Shown piece after piece: positions 27,963 through 35,618 of a stretch of DNA of 64,000 nt. Both the position numbers and the translations under genes were made by a program. Position 1 is the first letter of the stretch. Each line of letters begins with the position of its first letter. The notes under the pieces were generated by a model that saw only the letters and a list, made by a program, of their open reading frames with translations, ran no database searches and was not told the DNA's origin. The DNA comes from Mucilaginibacter dorajii. GTDB taxonomy: Bacteria; Bacteroidota; Bacteroidia; Sphingobacteriales; Sphingobacteriaceae. The stretch is taken from positions 310,001-374,000 of the forward strand of contig NZ_JANTYS010000005.1 in assembly GCF_024808255.1 (NCBI RefSeq), in the 5' to 3' direction.

Positions 27963-28739
27963 ATGTCAATAATTTCACAAAATATTAAGTTCCTTCGCAA
28001 AAAGAAGGGAATTACCCAACAGCAATTTGCCGACGATATGGGTATAAAACGCTCATTAGTAGGTGCATACGAAGAAGAACGTGCCGAACCCAAATACGAA
28101 CTACTAAAAGCATTAGCAATTTACTTTGACATTAGTATTGATGATTTTATCAACGAAACCATCAATGAAAAGTGGGCGCCAAAACCCAAAGGCAACCCTG
28201 CTAACCTGCGCATACTCAGTATTTCTGTTGATAAAGAGGATAATGAAAATATTGAAATGGTACCACTTAAAGCCAGCGCCGGTTATTTAAATGGTTATGC
28301 CGATCCTGAATTTGTAGCGCAGTTACCCAAGTTTTATTTACCTATGTTTAAACAGGGCACTTACCGTGCTTTTGAAATAAAAGGTGATTCTATGCTGCCT
28401 ATAGTATCGGGCGATATTATTATAGCAGAGTACCTGGAGAACTGGGCCGATGTTAAACCAGGCGAAACATACATTGTTATATCAAAAGACGATGGTGTGG
28501 TTTATAAACGCATCGGTAACAAATTCAAAGACAATAAGAAGCTAAAACTGGTATCAGACAACCCTGTTTACGAACCATACGAAATAAACGGCGAGGATGT
28601 ATTGGAAATATGGAAAGCTAAAGGATTTATATCCACCCAGTTACCAAAACCAACACCAGAACCAACTATGGAAAGTTTAACTGCCATGATGGCCCAAATG
28701 CAGCGCTCAATATCTAATTTACATCAAAGCAACAATTAA
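27963..28739 (+). CDS. XRE-family repressor with LexA/S24-like C-terminal domain
   Basis: Cytosolic transcription regulator of 258 aa. Residues 1-65 form a Cro/C1-type helix-turn-helix (NIKFLRKKKGITQQQFADDM, then AYEEERAEPKYELLKALA). The C-terminal half is S24-like, with a possible Ala-Gly cleavage site in KASAGYLNGY, the Ser nucleophile in EIKGDSMLPI and the general-base Lys in DDGVVYKRIG. This combination suggests control by self-cleavage under DNA damage, as for LexA and phage CI, but cleavage is only inferred. ATG 27963 is preferred over 27921 because the HTH normally starts within a few residues. The protein ends with a Met/Gln-rich helix. Confidence 0.88.
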   Translation: MSIISQNIKFLRKKKGITQQQFADDMGIKRSLVGAYEEERAEPKYELLKALAIYFDISIDDFINETINEKWAPKPKGNPANLRILSISVDKEDNENIEMVPLKASAGYLNGYADPEFVAQLPKFYLPMFKQGTYRAFEIKGDSMLPIVSGDIIIAEYLENWADVKPGETYIVISKDDGVVYKRIGNKFKDNKKLKLVSDNPVYEPYEINGEDVLEIWKAKGFISTQLPKPTPEPTMESLTAMMAQMQRSISNLHQSNN

Positions 28740-28812
28740 GTTACATCGGCTTTTTTAAACCATTAGGCTATATCTTTATCATACGATTAAAAACGTAAAT
28801 AAATTAAAAGCT

Positions 28813-29193
28813 ATGAAAAAAATGTTGTTGATGTGCTGCTTCCTGATGGGAATGGCAGCAGTAAGCCATGCACAAGGTGGTGGTATGAGAAAAAGCCCTG
28901 AAGACAGGGCTAAAGATCTGCAAACACAGTTGAAGCTAACTGACGACCAGACCGCTAAAGTTACTGCTGTGTACAAAGAGCAGGCAACTAAAATGGATAG
29001 CGTTAGAACTGCTGCCAACGGCGACAGAGATGCGATGAGAAGCGCGATGATGCCAATGAGAAAAGCGACTAACGATAAGATTAAAGCTATTTTAACTCCA
29101 GACCAGGCTACTACTTTTGATAAAATTCAAAAGGATGCGATGGACAGGATGAGACAAGGTGGAGGCGGCGGTGGCGGCGGCTCACAAAATTAA
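28813..29193 (+). CDS. Small periplasmic Spy/LTxxQ-like protein with glycine-rich tail
   Basis: Exported 126-aa helical protein. The signal peptide ends at AVSHAQ. The mature part is almost entirely helical and charged, with QLKLTDDQTAKVTAVYKEQ and ILTPDQATTFDKIQ matching the paired LTxxQ-type motifs of Spy/CpxP-like or DUF4890 proteins, many of which are chaperones or metal-stress proteins of the periplasm. The last ten residues are a run of glycines then SQN. Without partners nearby the role is open. A terminator follows at once. Confidence 0.75.
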   Translation: MKKMLLMCCFLMGMAAVSHAQGGGMRKSPEDRAKDLQTQLKLTDDQTAKVTAVYKEQATKMDSVRTAANGDRDAMRSAMMPMRKATNDKIKAILTPDQATTFDKIQKDAMDRMRQGGGGGGGGSQN

Positions 29194-29200
29194 TTTGAAT

Positions 29201-29227
29201 AAAAAGCGGCAATGAGCCGCTTTTTTT
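29201..29227 (+). terminator. Terminator after the Spy-like gene
   Basis: AAAAAGCGGC and GCCGC-TTTTTTT form an A/T-flanked GC stem with an AATGA loop. A candidate -7 box for bioF (TATTTTTG, 29227-29234) begins at the end of the T tract. Confidence 0.9.
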
Positions 29228-29308
29228 ATTTTTGCACAACTTTGAGCCTAAAGCGGAAGGCCTAAAGCTAAAAGCCAGCAAAACATAAACGCTACTTTAA
29301 TACGCAAT

Positions 29309-30439
29309 TTGAAATCGGCAAATAATCACCTTCAAAATAAACTCGATGAGCGCAGAGCCTCGGGTAATTATCGTACGCTAAAGGCCGAAAACGAGCTAAT
29401 TGACTTTTGCTCAAATGATTACCTGGGCTTTGCACGGTCGCAGGTTTTAAGACAACGCATTCAGGCCGAAGTAGATAATCATCCTTTGAGCTTAAATGGC
29501 TCAACCGGCTCCCGCTTACTATCCGGCAACCTGCAATACGCGGTAGATTTGGAACAGCAACTTGCCGCTTATCATGGTTTTGAAGCCGGTTTGCTGTTTA
29601 ACTCGGGTTATGATGCAAACCTTGGATTGCTCTCTTCCCTGGCGCAACGCGGAGACACCATTATATTAGATGAGCTGATCCATGCCTCTGCCATTGACGG
29701 AGCGCGTTTAAGCAATGCAAACCGATACAGCTTCAAGCATAACAACCTGAATAGCCTGGAAGCCAAATTAAAGGCATCTAAAGGCAATTGCTACGTGATT
29801 GTTGAAAGTGTGTATTCAATGGATGGAGATTCGGCACCATTAACGGAGATTTTAAATCTCACCGAAAAATACGGTGCCCATTTAATTGTAGACGAAGCCC
29901 ACGCCATAGGGCTTTACAAAAGAGGCCTTGTAAGTGAATCGGGCTTACAAAACAGGATATTTGCCGCGGTTGTTACCTTTGGCAAAGCTTTAGGTTGCCA
30001 TGGCGCTACAGTATTGAGCGGCAAGTTATTGCGGGAATACCTCATCAATTTTGCCAGGCCCTTTATTTACAGTACCGCTCCATCCTTTCATCACCTGGCA
30101 TCTATAAAGATGGCTTATGAGTTGTTAAACACTGCCGATGATGAGATCACCGCACTTAAAAACAATATAAGTATATTTAAGGAAAACATAACGCAAAGTG
30201 CAGAAACGCCGCTTATACCCAGCGACAGCGCTATTCAATGCGTTGTTTTTAAAAATAATGACCAGGCACGCCATGCGGCAAATACTTTACAATCAGCAGG
30301 CTTGGATGTGCGGCCCATATTAAGCCCAACTGTTGCAGCGGGAACAGAAAGAATAAGGATCTGCCTGCATAGTTTTAATACTTTAAATGAATTAAATTTG
30401 CTTACCAACATTATAAACACGCTAATTAATGCCAGCTAA
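29309..30439 (+). CDS. bioF: 8-amino-7-oxononanoate synthase
   Basis: PLP enzyme that condenses pimeloyl-ACP (or CoA) with alanine, the first ring-forming step of biotin synthesis. The 376-aa product has IDFCSNDYLGFA near the N-terminus, NGSTGSRLLSGN, and DEAHAIGLYKRG with the PLP Asp. VTFGKALGCHG holds the Schiff-base lysine. The only in-frame start that includes the conserved N-terminus is TTG at 29309, as there is no ATG until mid-gene, so a rare TTG start is proposed. It overlaps bioD by 11 bp, implying translational coupling. bioA and bioB are not in the window. Confidence 0.93.
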   Translation: MKSANNHLQNKLDERRASGNYRTLKAENELIDFCSNDYLGFARSQVLRQRIQAEVDNHPLSLNGSTGSRLLSGNLQYAVDLEQQLAAYHGFEAGLLFNSGYDANLGLLSSLAQRGDTIILDELIHASAIDGARLSNANRYSFKHNNLNSLEAKLKASKGNCYVIVESVYSMDGDSAPLTEILNLTEKYGAHLIVDEAHAIGLYKRGLVSESGLQNRIFAAVVTFGKALGCHGATVLSGKLLREYLINFARPFIYSTAPSFHHLASIKMAYELLNTADDEITALKNNISIFKENITQSAETPLIPSDSAIQCVVFKNNDQARHAANTLQSAGLDVRPILSPTVAAGTERIRICLHSFNTLNELNLLTNIINTLINAS

Positions 30440-31046
30440 ACAACCCATCTTTATTACCGGTATTGGCACCGGTGTAGGCAAAACCATTGTATCAGCAATT
30501 ATAACCGAAAAACTGAAGGCAGACTACTGGAAACCCATTCAATCGGGAGATCTGGACGATAGCGATACCCTTAAGGTAAAAAGCCTGGTATCTAATGACG
30601 TTACCGTATTTCATCCCGAGGCCTATCGCTTAACTCAGCCATTCTCTCCCCATAAATCGGCCGCTATTGATAAGGTGACTATCGATATGCAAAGCTTCAT
30701 TATACCCAAAACAGAAAACCAACTGGTTATTGAAGGTGCCGGGGGCTTGATGGTGCCGCTCAATGATAATTTTTTAATGATCGATCTTATTAAGCAGCTT
30801 AATGCCAAAGTAATATTGGTATCAAAAAACTATCTCGGCAGTATTAACCACACCCTATTATCAATTCAAGCCCTTAAAAATTACAATATTGAAGTAATGG
30901 GTATAGTATTTAATGGCCCGAAGGATATCTACTCAAAAACTTATATCCTCAATTACTCGGGCCTTACCGAGCTTGGGCAGATCCCGATGTATCCAAAGCC
31001 GGGAAAAAAATCGATTCTTGAGGCAACAGCGCTTATAAGCCTGTAA
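30429..31046 (+). CDS. bioD: Dethiobiotin synthetase
   Basis: Cytosolic ATP-dependent enzyme closing the ureido ring to make dethiobiotin. The 205-aa protein starts FITGIGTGVGKTIVSAII with the P-loop, followed by WKPIQSGDLDDSDT. VIEGAGGLMVPLND, the conserved Gly-rich motif, lies near residue 98. The length is normal for BioD. The ATG lies within the 3' end of bioF, an 11-bp overlap expected for a coupled bioF-bioD operon. The C-terminus (PGKKSILEATALISL) is family-like. Confidence 0.94.
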   Translation: MPAKQPIFITGIGTGVGKTIVSAIITEKLKADYWKPIQSGDLDDSDTLKVKSLVSNDVTVFHPEAYRLTQPFSPHKSAAIDKVTIDMQSFIIPKTENQLVIEGAGGLMVPLNDNFLMIDLIKQLNAKVILVSKNYLGSINHTLLSIQALKNYNIEVMGIVFNGPKDIYSKTYILNYSGLTELGQIPMYPKPGKKSILEATALISL

Positions 31047-31100
31047 CACTTTGCAAAACAAATAATTTGCCCCAACTTAGCACTAATATATCGTGGTAAA

Positions 31101-31991
31101 ATGATAAAGAACGTTACAGTAATTGGCTCCGGAACTATGGGCAATGGCATTGCCCATACCTTTGCCCAGCATGGTTTTGAAGTTTCATTGGTTGATATTA
31201 ACGCTGATGCTTTGGCTAAAGCAGTACAAACCATTATCAATAACCTCGACAGGCAGCTAAAAAAAGGCAACATTGATGAGCAAGGTAAAACCGATACGTT
31301 AGCCAGGATAAAAACTTACACCGATTTACAACAAGGCGCAGCTAACGCGAACCTGGTAATTGAAGCTGCCACAGAAAACCGCGAGACTAAACTAAAGCTA
31401 TTTAAGCAGTTAAGTGAAATTTGTGCAGATGAAGTTATCCTGGCTTCCAATACCTCGTCTATATCCATAACCGAGATAGCCGCTGTAACCCAAAATCCGG
31501 GCAACGTGATAGGCATGCACTTTATGAACCCCGTACCTGTTATGAAGCTGGTTGAGGTGATCAGGGGGTATTCAACCACCAACGAGGTAACACAAACCAT
31601 TATGCAACTGGCCAAAACGTTGGAGAAAGACCCGGTTGAAGTAAATGATTATCCCGGTTTTGTAGCCAACCGTATTTTAATGCCGATGATAAACGAGGCC
31701 ATTTATACCTTGTTTGAGGGCGTGGCCGGCGTACAGGAAATTGATACCGTGATGAAATTAGGCATGGCCCACCCTATGGGTCCGTTGCAATTAGCCGATT
31801 TTATCGGGCTTGATGTTTGCCTGGCTATTTTAAAAGTGTTGCACGACGGCTTTGGCAATCCTAAATACGCGCCATGCCCCCTGCTGGTAAACATGGTTAC
31901 CGCCGGGCACCGCGGTGTTAAAACCGGCAGCGGCTTTTATAAATACACCGCCGGAAGCAAGGATCTGGTGGTGGCCGATAAGTTCAGATAG
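31101..31991 (+). CDS. 3-hydroxyacyl-CoA (3-hydroxybutyryl-CoA) dehydrogenase
   Basis: NAD-dependent oxidoreductase of fatty-acid or butanoate metabolism. The 296-aa length equals single-function Hbd/PaaH proteins. The Rossmann motif is VIGSGTMGNGIAHTFAQHG. SNTSSISITEIA and GMHFMNPVPVMKLVEVI hold the catalytic Ser and His. YPGFVANRILMPMINEA and KLGMAHPMGPLQLADFIG mark the C-terminal dimerisation domain. It follows bioD by 54 bp in the same direction. Co-transcription is possible, but a biotin link is not implied. The acyl-chain preference cannot be read. Confidence 0.94.
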   Translation: MIKNVTVIGSGTMGNGIAHTFAQHGFEVSLVDINADALAKAVQTIINNLDRQLKKGNIDEQGKTDTLARIKTYTDLQQGAANANLVIEAATENRETKLKLFKQLSEICADEVILASNTSSISITEIAAVTQNPGNVIGMHFMNPVPVMKLVEVIRGYSTTNEVTQTIMQLAKTLEKDPVEVNDYPGFVANRILMPMINEAIYTLFEGVAGVQEIDTVMKLGMAHPMGPLQLADFIGLDVCLAILKVLHDGFGNPKYAPCPLLVNMVTAGHRGVKTGSGFYKYTAGSKDLVVADKFR

Positions 31992-32116
31992 CAGTAAGCA
32001 GTAAGCAGTTCTCAGTAGGCGGTTTTATAGCTGTCTGAACCCAGATTCATCAGATTTCCAGGATTTTGATTAACTTATCTGCCATTTTAACTCGCTACTG
32101 GCAACTGAAAACTCAC
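31990..32116. repeat. Composite intergenic repeat, copy 1
   Basis: Three parts follow the dehydrogenase stop: a word array based on AGCAGTAAGCAGT (31990-32022), a core beginning TCTGAACCCAGATTCATCAG and ending GATTAACTT (32034-32076), and an inverted array with words such as CTACTGGCAACTG (32089-32116). The same plan with a matching core occurs after the arginine decarboxylase gene. Confidence 0.7.
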
Positions 32117-32191
32117 CAAAAATTCATTAAACTTTAGCGTTTTGCCATTGTCAAACATCTGTAAGCTTTTTATTTATTAAACATTTTACAG

Positions 32192-32482
32192 ATGAAAACA
32201 ATTGCAAAAATAGGATTAGTATTAGCCTTATCAACTTCGCTATTTACCTCTTGCGCAGCCGATTACTACGTGGCCGAACGCCCTGCCGAGCCGGTTTATG
32301 TACGTCCTGCAGCACCTTATTCCGGTGCCTACTGGGTTCCTGGTGAATGGGCCTGGCGTGGTAGCAGATATGTTTACATAAATGGTTACTATGCAAGGCC
32401 CCGTGCCGGTCGTGTTTACGTACAAGGTTACTGGCACCCGGTACGCCGTGGTTATGCATGGCATAGAGGATATTGGAGGTAA
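32192..32482 (+). CDS. Small YXWGXW-repeat-like lipoprotein
   Basis: A 96-aa envelope protein with a lipoprotein signal (ALSTSLFTSCA; lipidated Cys near residue 21). The mature part is rich in Tyr, Trp, Arg and Gly with repeating short strands: GAYWVPGEWAWRGSRYVYI, YVQGYWHPVRRGY and AWHRGYWR. These resemble YXWGXW-repeat proteins seen widely in bacteria, whose function is unknown. It is very basic apart from its first mature residues. The stop is followed directly by a GC-rich repeat and a terminator shared with the convergent argS. Confidence 0.8.
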   Translation: MKTIAKIGLVLALSTSLFTSCAADYYVAERPAEPVYVRPAAPYSGAYWVPGEWAWRGSRYVYINGYYARPRAGRVYVQGYWHPVRRGYAWHRGYWR

Positions 32483-32593
32483 AGCCCCCCGGCCCCCTAA
32501 AGGGGGAGTTTATAAAAAAACGCTTAGTCAAATCAAATGACTAAGCGTTTCGCTTTATACACCATAGTTCCCCCTTTAGGGGGTTAGGGGGCT
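32483..32593. repeat. GC-rich inverted repeat pair enclosing a terminator
   Basis: AGCCCCCCGGCCCCCTAAAG (from 32483) and the inverted copy ending TTTAGGGGGTTAGGGGGCT (to 32593) flank the hairpin at 32518-32550. Each arm is also self-complementary (CCCCCTAAAGGGGG). The unit fills the whole gap between two convergent stop codons. Confidence 0.8.
32518..32550. terminator. Bidirectional terminator between the YXWGXW lipoprotein and argS
   Basis: AAACGCTTAGTCA (32518-32530) and TGACTAAGCGTTT (32538-32550) form a 13-bp perfect stem. The A run on the left gives a T tract for the minus strand, serving argS. Confidence 0.88.
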
Positions 32594-32597
32594 ATCT

Positions 32598-34526
32598 CTA
32601 CATGCGCTCCGGTACATCAATCCCCAGCAACGCCATTCCCTGGCTAATCACTTTGGCTGATGACGCGGATAGCTGCAGGCGGAATTGTTTTAAGGTCTCG
32701 TCCTCGGCCTGTAGTATTGATTTTTCGTGGTAAAACTTATTGTAAGTTTTGGCCAGTTCATAAACATAGTTGGCCACAATAGCCGGACTATAGCCATTGG
32801 CAGCATCCTGAATTACGGTTGGGAATTGGGTTAACAGTACAATCAAATCACGTTCGACGCCGTCAAGCGCCGCAATATCGGTTTTGATACCGGCATTATA
32901 ATCAGCCCTGCTCAATACCGATTTGATACGGGCATGGGTATACTGAATAAAAGGCCCGGTGTGTCCCTGAAAATCAACCGACTCGTTAGGATCAAACAAT
33001 AAACGTTTTTTTGGATCAACCTTAAGCAGGAAATATTTAAGTGCTCCCATACCAATAGTATGGTATAATTGCAGCTTATATTCTTCGCTAAAGCCATCTA
33101 CCTTGCCCATGGCTTCGGTTTGTTCTTTGGCAGTGGTTTCCATTTCGGCCATCAGGTCATCGGCATCAACTACCGTTCCCTCACGCGATTTCATTTTGCC
33201 CGATGGCAGATCAACCATACCGTACGACAGATGAAATAAACCATCGGCACCCGCCTTGCCCAATTTATTCAGGATCAGGAACAGCACTTTAAAGTGATAG
33301 TCCTGCTCGTTGCCCACCACATAGATGGATTTATCCATGTGGTAGTCGTTATATTTTAACTGTGCAGTACCCATATCCTGGGTAATGTAAACCGATGTAC
33401 CGTCAGATCGCAACACCAGCTTTTCATCCAGTCCATCGGCGGTCAGATCAATCCAAACAGAACCATCTTCTTTTTTAAAGAACACACCCTTTTCAAGCCC
33501 TTCTTCAATAATATCTTTGCCTAACAGGTATGTGTTCGATTCGTAATAGTACTTATCAAAATCAACCCCCATTTGTTTATAGGTTTCTGCAAAGCCTGCG
33601 TATACCCAACCATTCATGGTTCTCCACAAGTCCATAACCACGGCATCTCCCGCTTCCCATTGCTGCAGCATTTGCTGAGTTTCAATCATCAGTTGAGTAG
33701 CACCTTTAGCAATCTCCTTGATCTTATCCTGATCGGCACCAATTTTATCGTTCAGCTCGTCGATAGCCTTGGTATTGGCCTCAGGAGTAGTTTGCTTTTT
33801 TACCTTCAGTTTATCAATTGAATTAAGCAAAGCCTCAATCTTTACCTTTTGGCCTTCTTTAAATAACGACAGGTCGTTTTTTTCGTATATCCGGTCTAAT
33901 ATCGGCGCCAACTGAACCCTTAACTCTTTTTCAAAAAGCACGTAGTATTTACCTACCAGGTGATCGCCCTTCATACCTGTCGACTCCGGCGTTTCGCCAT
34001 TGCCAAACTTTTGCCAGGCCAGCATGGATTTACAGATGTGTATACCACGATCATTAACCAGGTTGGTTTTTATTACCTCATAACCGGCAGCAGCTAAAAT
34101 CTGCGCGACCGAAAACCCTAACAGGTTGTTACGTACGTGGCCAAGGTGCAGGGGTTTATTGGTATTGGGTGATGAATACTCCACCATTACTTTTTGTCCG
34201 TTTGGTTTTGCTACCGCGAAACTATCTGGCAGGATCTCGTTATAAAGCTGTCCTATCCAATATTCATCATTTAATGAAATATTCAAAAAGCCTTTAACCA
34301 CGTTAAACGCGGCAACTTCTTTAAGCTCGCTTAAAAGATATTCGCCAATTTCGGTACCGGTTTGTTCGGGGCCTTTGCGCGAAAATTTGGTAAAAGGGAA
34401 GGTAACTATCGTGATCTGCCCGTCAAACTCTTTACGGGTTTCCTGTAAGCCTATAGCTGCCGGTGCCACATCTATTTGGTACAAATGTTTTATAGCTTTA
34501 ACGGCAGCATCAATAATAAAATCCAT
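32598..34526 (-). CDS. argS: Arginyl-tRNA synthetase
   Basis: Essential class I synthetase charging tRNA-Arg with arginine in the cytoplasm. The 642-aa protein has an N-terminal Add1-type tRNA-binding domain and the HIGH signature in NKPLHLGHVRNNLLG (about residue 123). The active-site region KSIYVVGNEQDYHFKVLF and the KMSKS-equivalent SGKMKSREGTVVDADDL follow. The C-terminal DALR anticodon-binding domain starts near VDFQGHTGPFIQYTHARIKS. A lysine-rich insertion lies at about 230-275. ATG 34526 gives the standard N-terminus. It terminates at a shared bidirectional hairpin. Confidence 0.97.
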   Translation of the reverse strand: MDFIIDAAVKAIKHLYQIDVAPAAIGLQETRKEFDGQITIVTFPFTKFSRKGPEQTGTEIGEYLLSELKEVAAFNVVKGFLNISLNDEYWIGQLYNEILPDSFAVAKPNGQKVMVEYSSPNTNKPLHLGHVRNNLLGFSVAQILAAAGYEVIKTNLVNDRGIHICKSMLAWQKFGNGETPESTGMKGDHLVGKYYVLFEKELRVQLAPILDRIYEKNDLSLFKEGQKVKIEALLNSIDKLKVKKQTTPEANTKAIDELNDKIGADQDKIKEIAKGATQLMIETQQMLQQWEAGDAVVMDLWRTMNGWVYAGFAETYKQMGVDFDKYYYESNTYLLGKDIIEEGLEKGVFFKKEDGSVWIDLTADGLDEKLVLRSDGTSVYITQDMGTAQLKYNDYHMDKSIYVVGNEQDYHFKVLFLILNKLGKAGADGLFHLSYGMVDLPSGKMKSREGTVVDADDLMAEMETTAKEQTEAMGKVDGFSEEYKLQLYHTIGMGALKYFLLKVDPKKRLLFDPNESVDFQGHTGPFIQYTHARIKSVLSRADYNAGIKTDIAALDGVERDLIVLLTQFPTVIQDAANGYSPAIVANYVYELAKTYNKFYHEKSILQAEDETLKQFRLQLSASSAKVISQGMALLGIDVPERM

Positions 34527-34591
34527 GCGGCAAAATTAATTAAATTGCTAATACTGGCTGTATAAAATTTGAGAGGAGATTTTTGAGATAC

Positions 34592-34981
34592 TTAGCTTAT
34601 TAAACGCAGTTTTTCAATTCGTTCAAAATGCTTTTTGTTCAAAGTGGCACATTCCAAATCATTGCTGATAGCTGTGGTAGCTATAAACAAATCAGCTAAA
34701 GCTATTTGCTTATTTATCTTTTTTAATTCGGCGTCAATATTTGCAGCAAGTAATGCTATGTCTGATGTAAAAGGTATGATCGTTATATCTTTAAAGAGAT
34801 TATGCCAAAATTGCAAACTCTCGGTTCGCACACCTTTATAAATTTCAAACTGAGTAACAACCGAAACAGCAAACTTGTGGTGCGTTTTTTCTAATTGAAA
34901 AAGAAGAGTTTTACTTTTGTCTTTCTTTCTGTAAAAATCAATTAAAACAGAGGTATCTAATAAAATCACTTCGTTGTCCAA
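34592..34981 (-). CDS. PIN-domain toxin (VapC-like)
   Basis: A 129-aa PIN-fold ribonuclease, the toxin of a type II toxin-antitoxin pair. Acidic active-site residues sit where expected: Asp9 in ILLDTSVLIDFY, Glu46 in VTQFEIYKG and Asp97 in IALADLFIATTAI. The fourth position (CATLNKKHFER) has Asn in place of the usual acid or neighbouring Asp, as in some active VapC proteins. The start overlaps the stop of the upstream antitoxin gene by 16 bp, typical of coupled TA genes. The target RNA is unknown. Confidence 0.9.
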   Translation of the reverse strand: MDNEVILLDTSVLIDFYRKKDKSKTLLFQLEKTHHKFAVSVVTQFEIYKGVRTESLQFWHNLFKDITIIPFTSDIALLAANIDAELKKINKQIALADLFIATTAISNDLECATLNKKHFERIEKLRLIS

Positions 34982-35223
34982 TTATTCAAACGCGTTCTAA
35001 CCTCTTTAAAGTTTTCGTACTCTTCAGCAGTCATAACAGGAGCATTGAGAAGCATCTTCTGAAAATCTGTTAGATTATCATCATCTGTTTTCTTTTTTTT
35101 TGACGATGCAACAGCCGTTTTAGTAAGCTCTTCCTTCAAAATTGCGCGCTGATTTTCGGGCAAGTGTTGCACAGCATGCAAGATATCCTCAAAAGCCAAT
35201 TCTGTTTTTAATTCCATAATCAA
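34966..35223 (-). CDS. Antitoxin partner of the PIN toxin
   Basis: An 85-aa acidic/basic helical protein directly upstream of, and overlapping, the PIN toxin gene. I do not recognise a standard DNA-binding fold. LAFEDILHAVQHLPENQRAI resembles the N-terminal helix of DUF2281-like antitoxins, and the C-terminal half (FQKMLLNAPVMTAEEYENF) resembles the segment that wraps the PIN toxin. The middle is a Lys run (SSKKKKTDDDN). The start may be Met 35223 or Met 35217 (MELKTE). The call depends mainly on position and size. Confidence 0.75.
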   Translation of the reverse strand: MIMELKTELAFEDILHAVQHLPENQRAILKEELTKTAVASSKKKKTDDDNLTDFQKMLLNAPVMTAEEYENFKEVRTRLNNWTTK

Positions 35224-35228
35224 ATATA

Positions 35229-35246
35229 ATCAATATTTTAATTGAT
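35229..35246. promoter_or_regulatory. Candidate operator of the toxin-antitoxin pair
   Basis: ATCAAT-ATTTTA-ATTGAT is a 6-bp inverted repeat (extendable imperfectly) lying 5 bp upstream of the antitoxin start. TA operons are usually autoregulated at such sites; binding here is inferred. Confidence 0.4.
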
Positions 35247-35618
35247 ATAATTACTATTTCCAATTCAGCGCATACGCATCTAATTGGGTTAACATAACTT
35301 AACATATTTCAGATATATTTCTTTTCAAATACCTAATAATCAATACATTGTATTTTTACAAGGTTAACACTAAACTGATGTATCGAGCAATTTAGGTGCC
35401 CCCCAATATTTGTGCCTGTTGTTGCCCAATACAGGTGCCGAATGGACCCGGATCTTTTACCAGAATCTGGCGATAAAAATAAGGCATCGTTTGATGCTTA
35501 TATATTCCAACGGCATAAGCTTATTTCCTTAGCGTGTTTACCCCGATTTCCAATTTCCTTTACTCACCCTGTTTTCTTAGTTAAATTCTAATAGATTTGT
35601 GTTTCGATCATTCCTTTT
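35247..35618. other. Intergenic region with no convincing gene
   Basis: About 370 bp between the divergent antitoxin and arginine deiminase-like genes. A 49-codon frame at 35442-35591 is present but has no RBS, no recognisable domain and Pro/His-rich content. A second, overlapping frame reads as a possible decayed coding stretch. Promoters for both flanking genes should lie here; none stands out. Confidence 0.45.

Noticed and set aside
32240-32531. Antisense frames over the YXWGXW lipoprotein gene
   Set aside because: They arise from the low-complexity Tyr/Arg/Gly codons of the sense gene, which itself has a proper lipoprotein signal.
35442-35591. A 49-codon plus-strand frame in the gap before the arginine deiminase-like gene
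   Set aside because: It has no recognisable domain, no clear initiation signal and unusual composition; it may be decayed DNA but is not supported as a gene.
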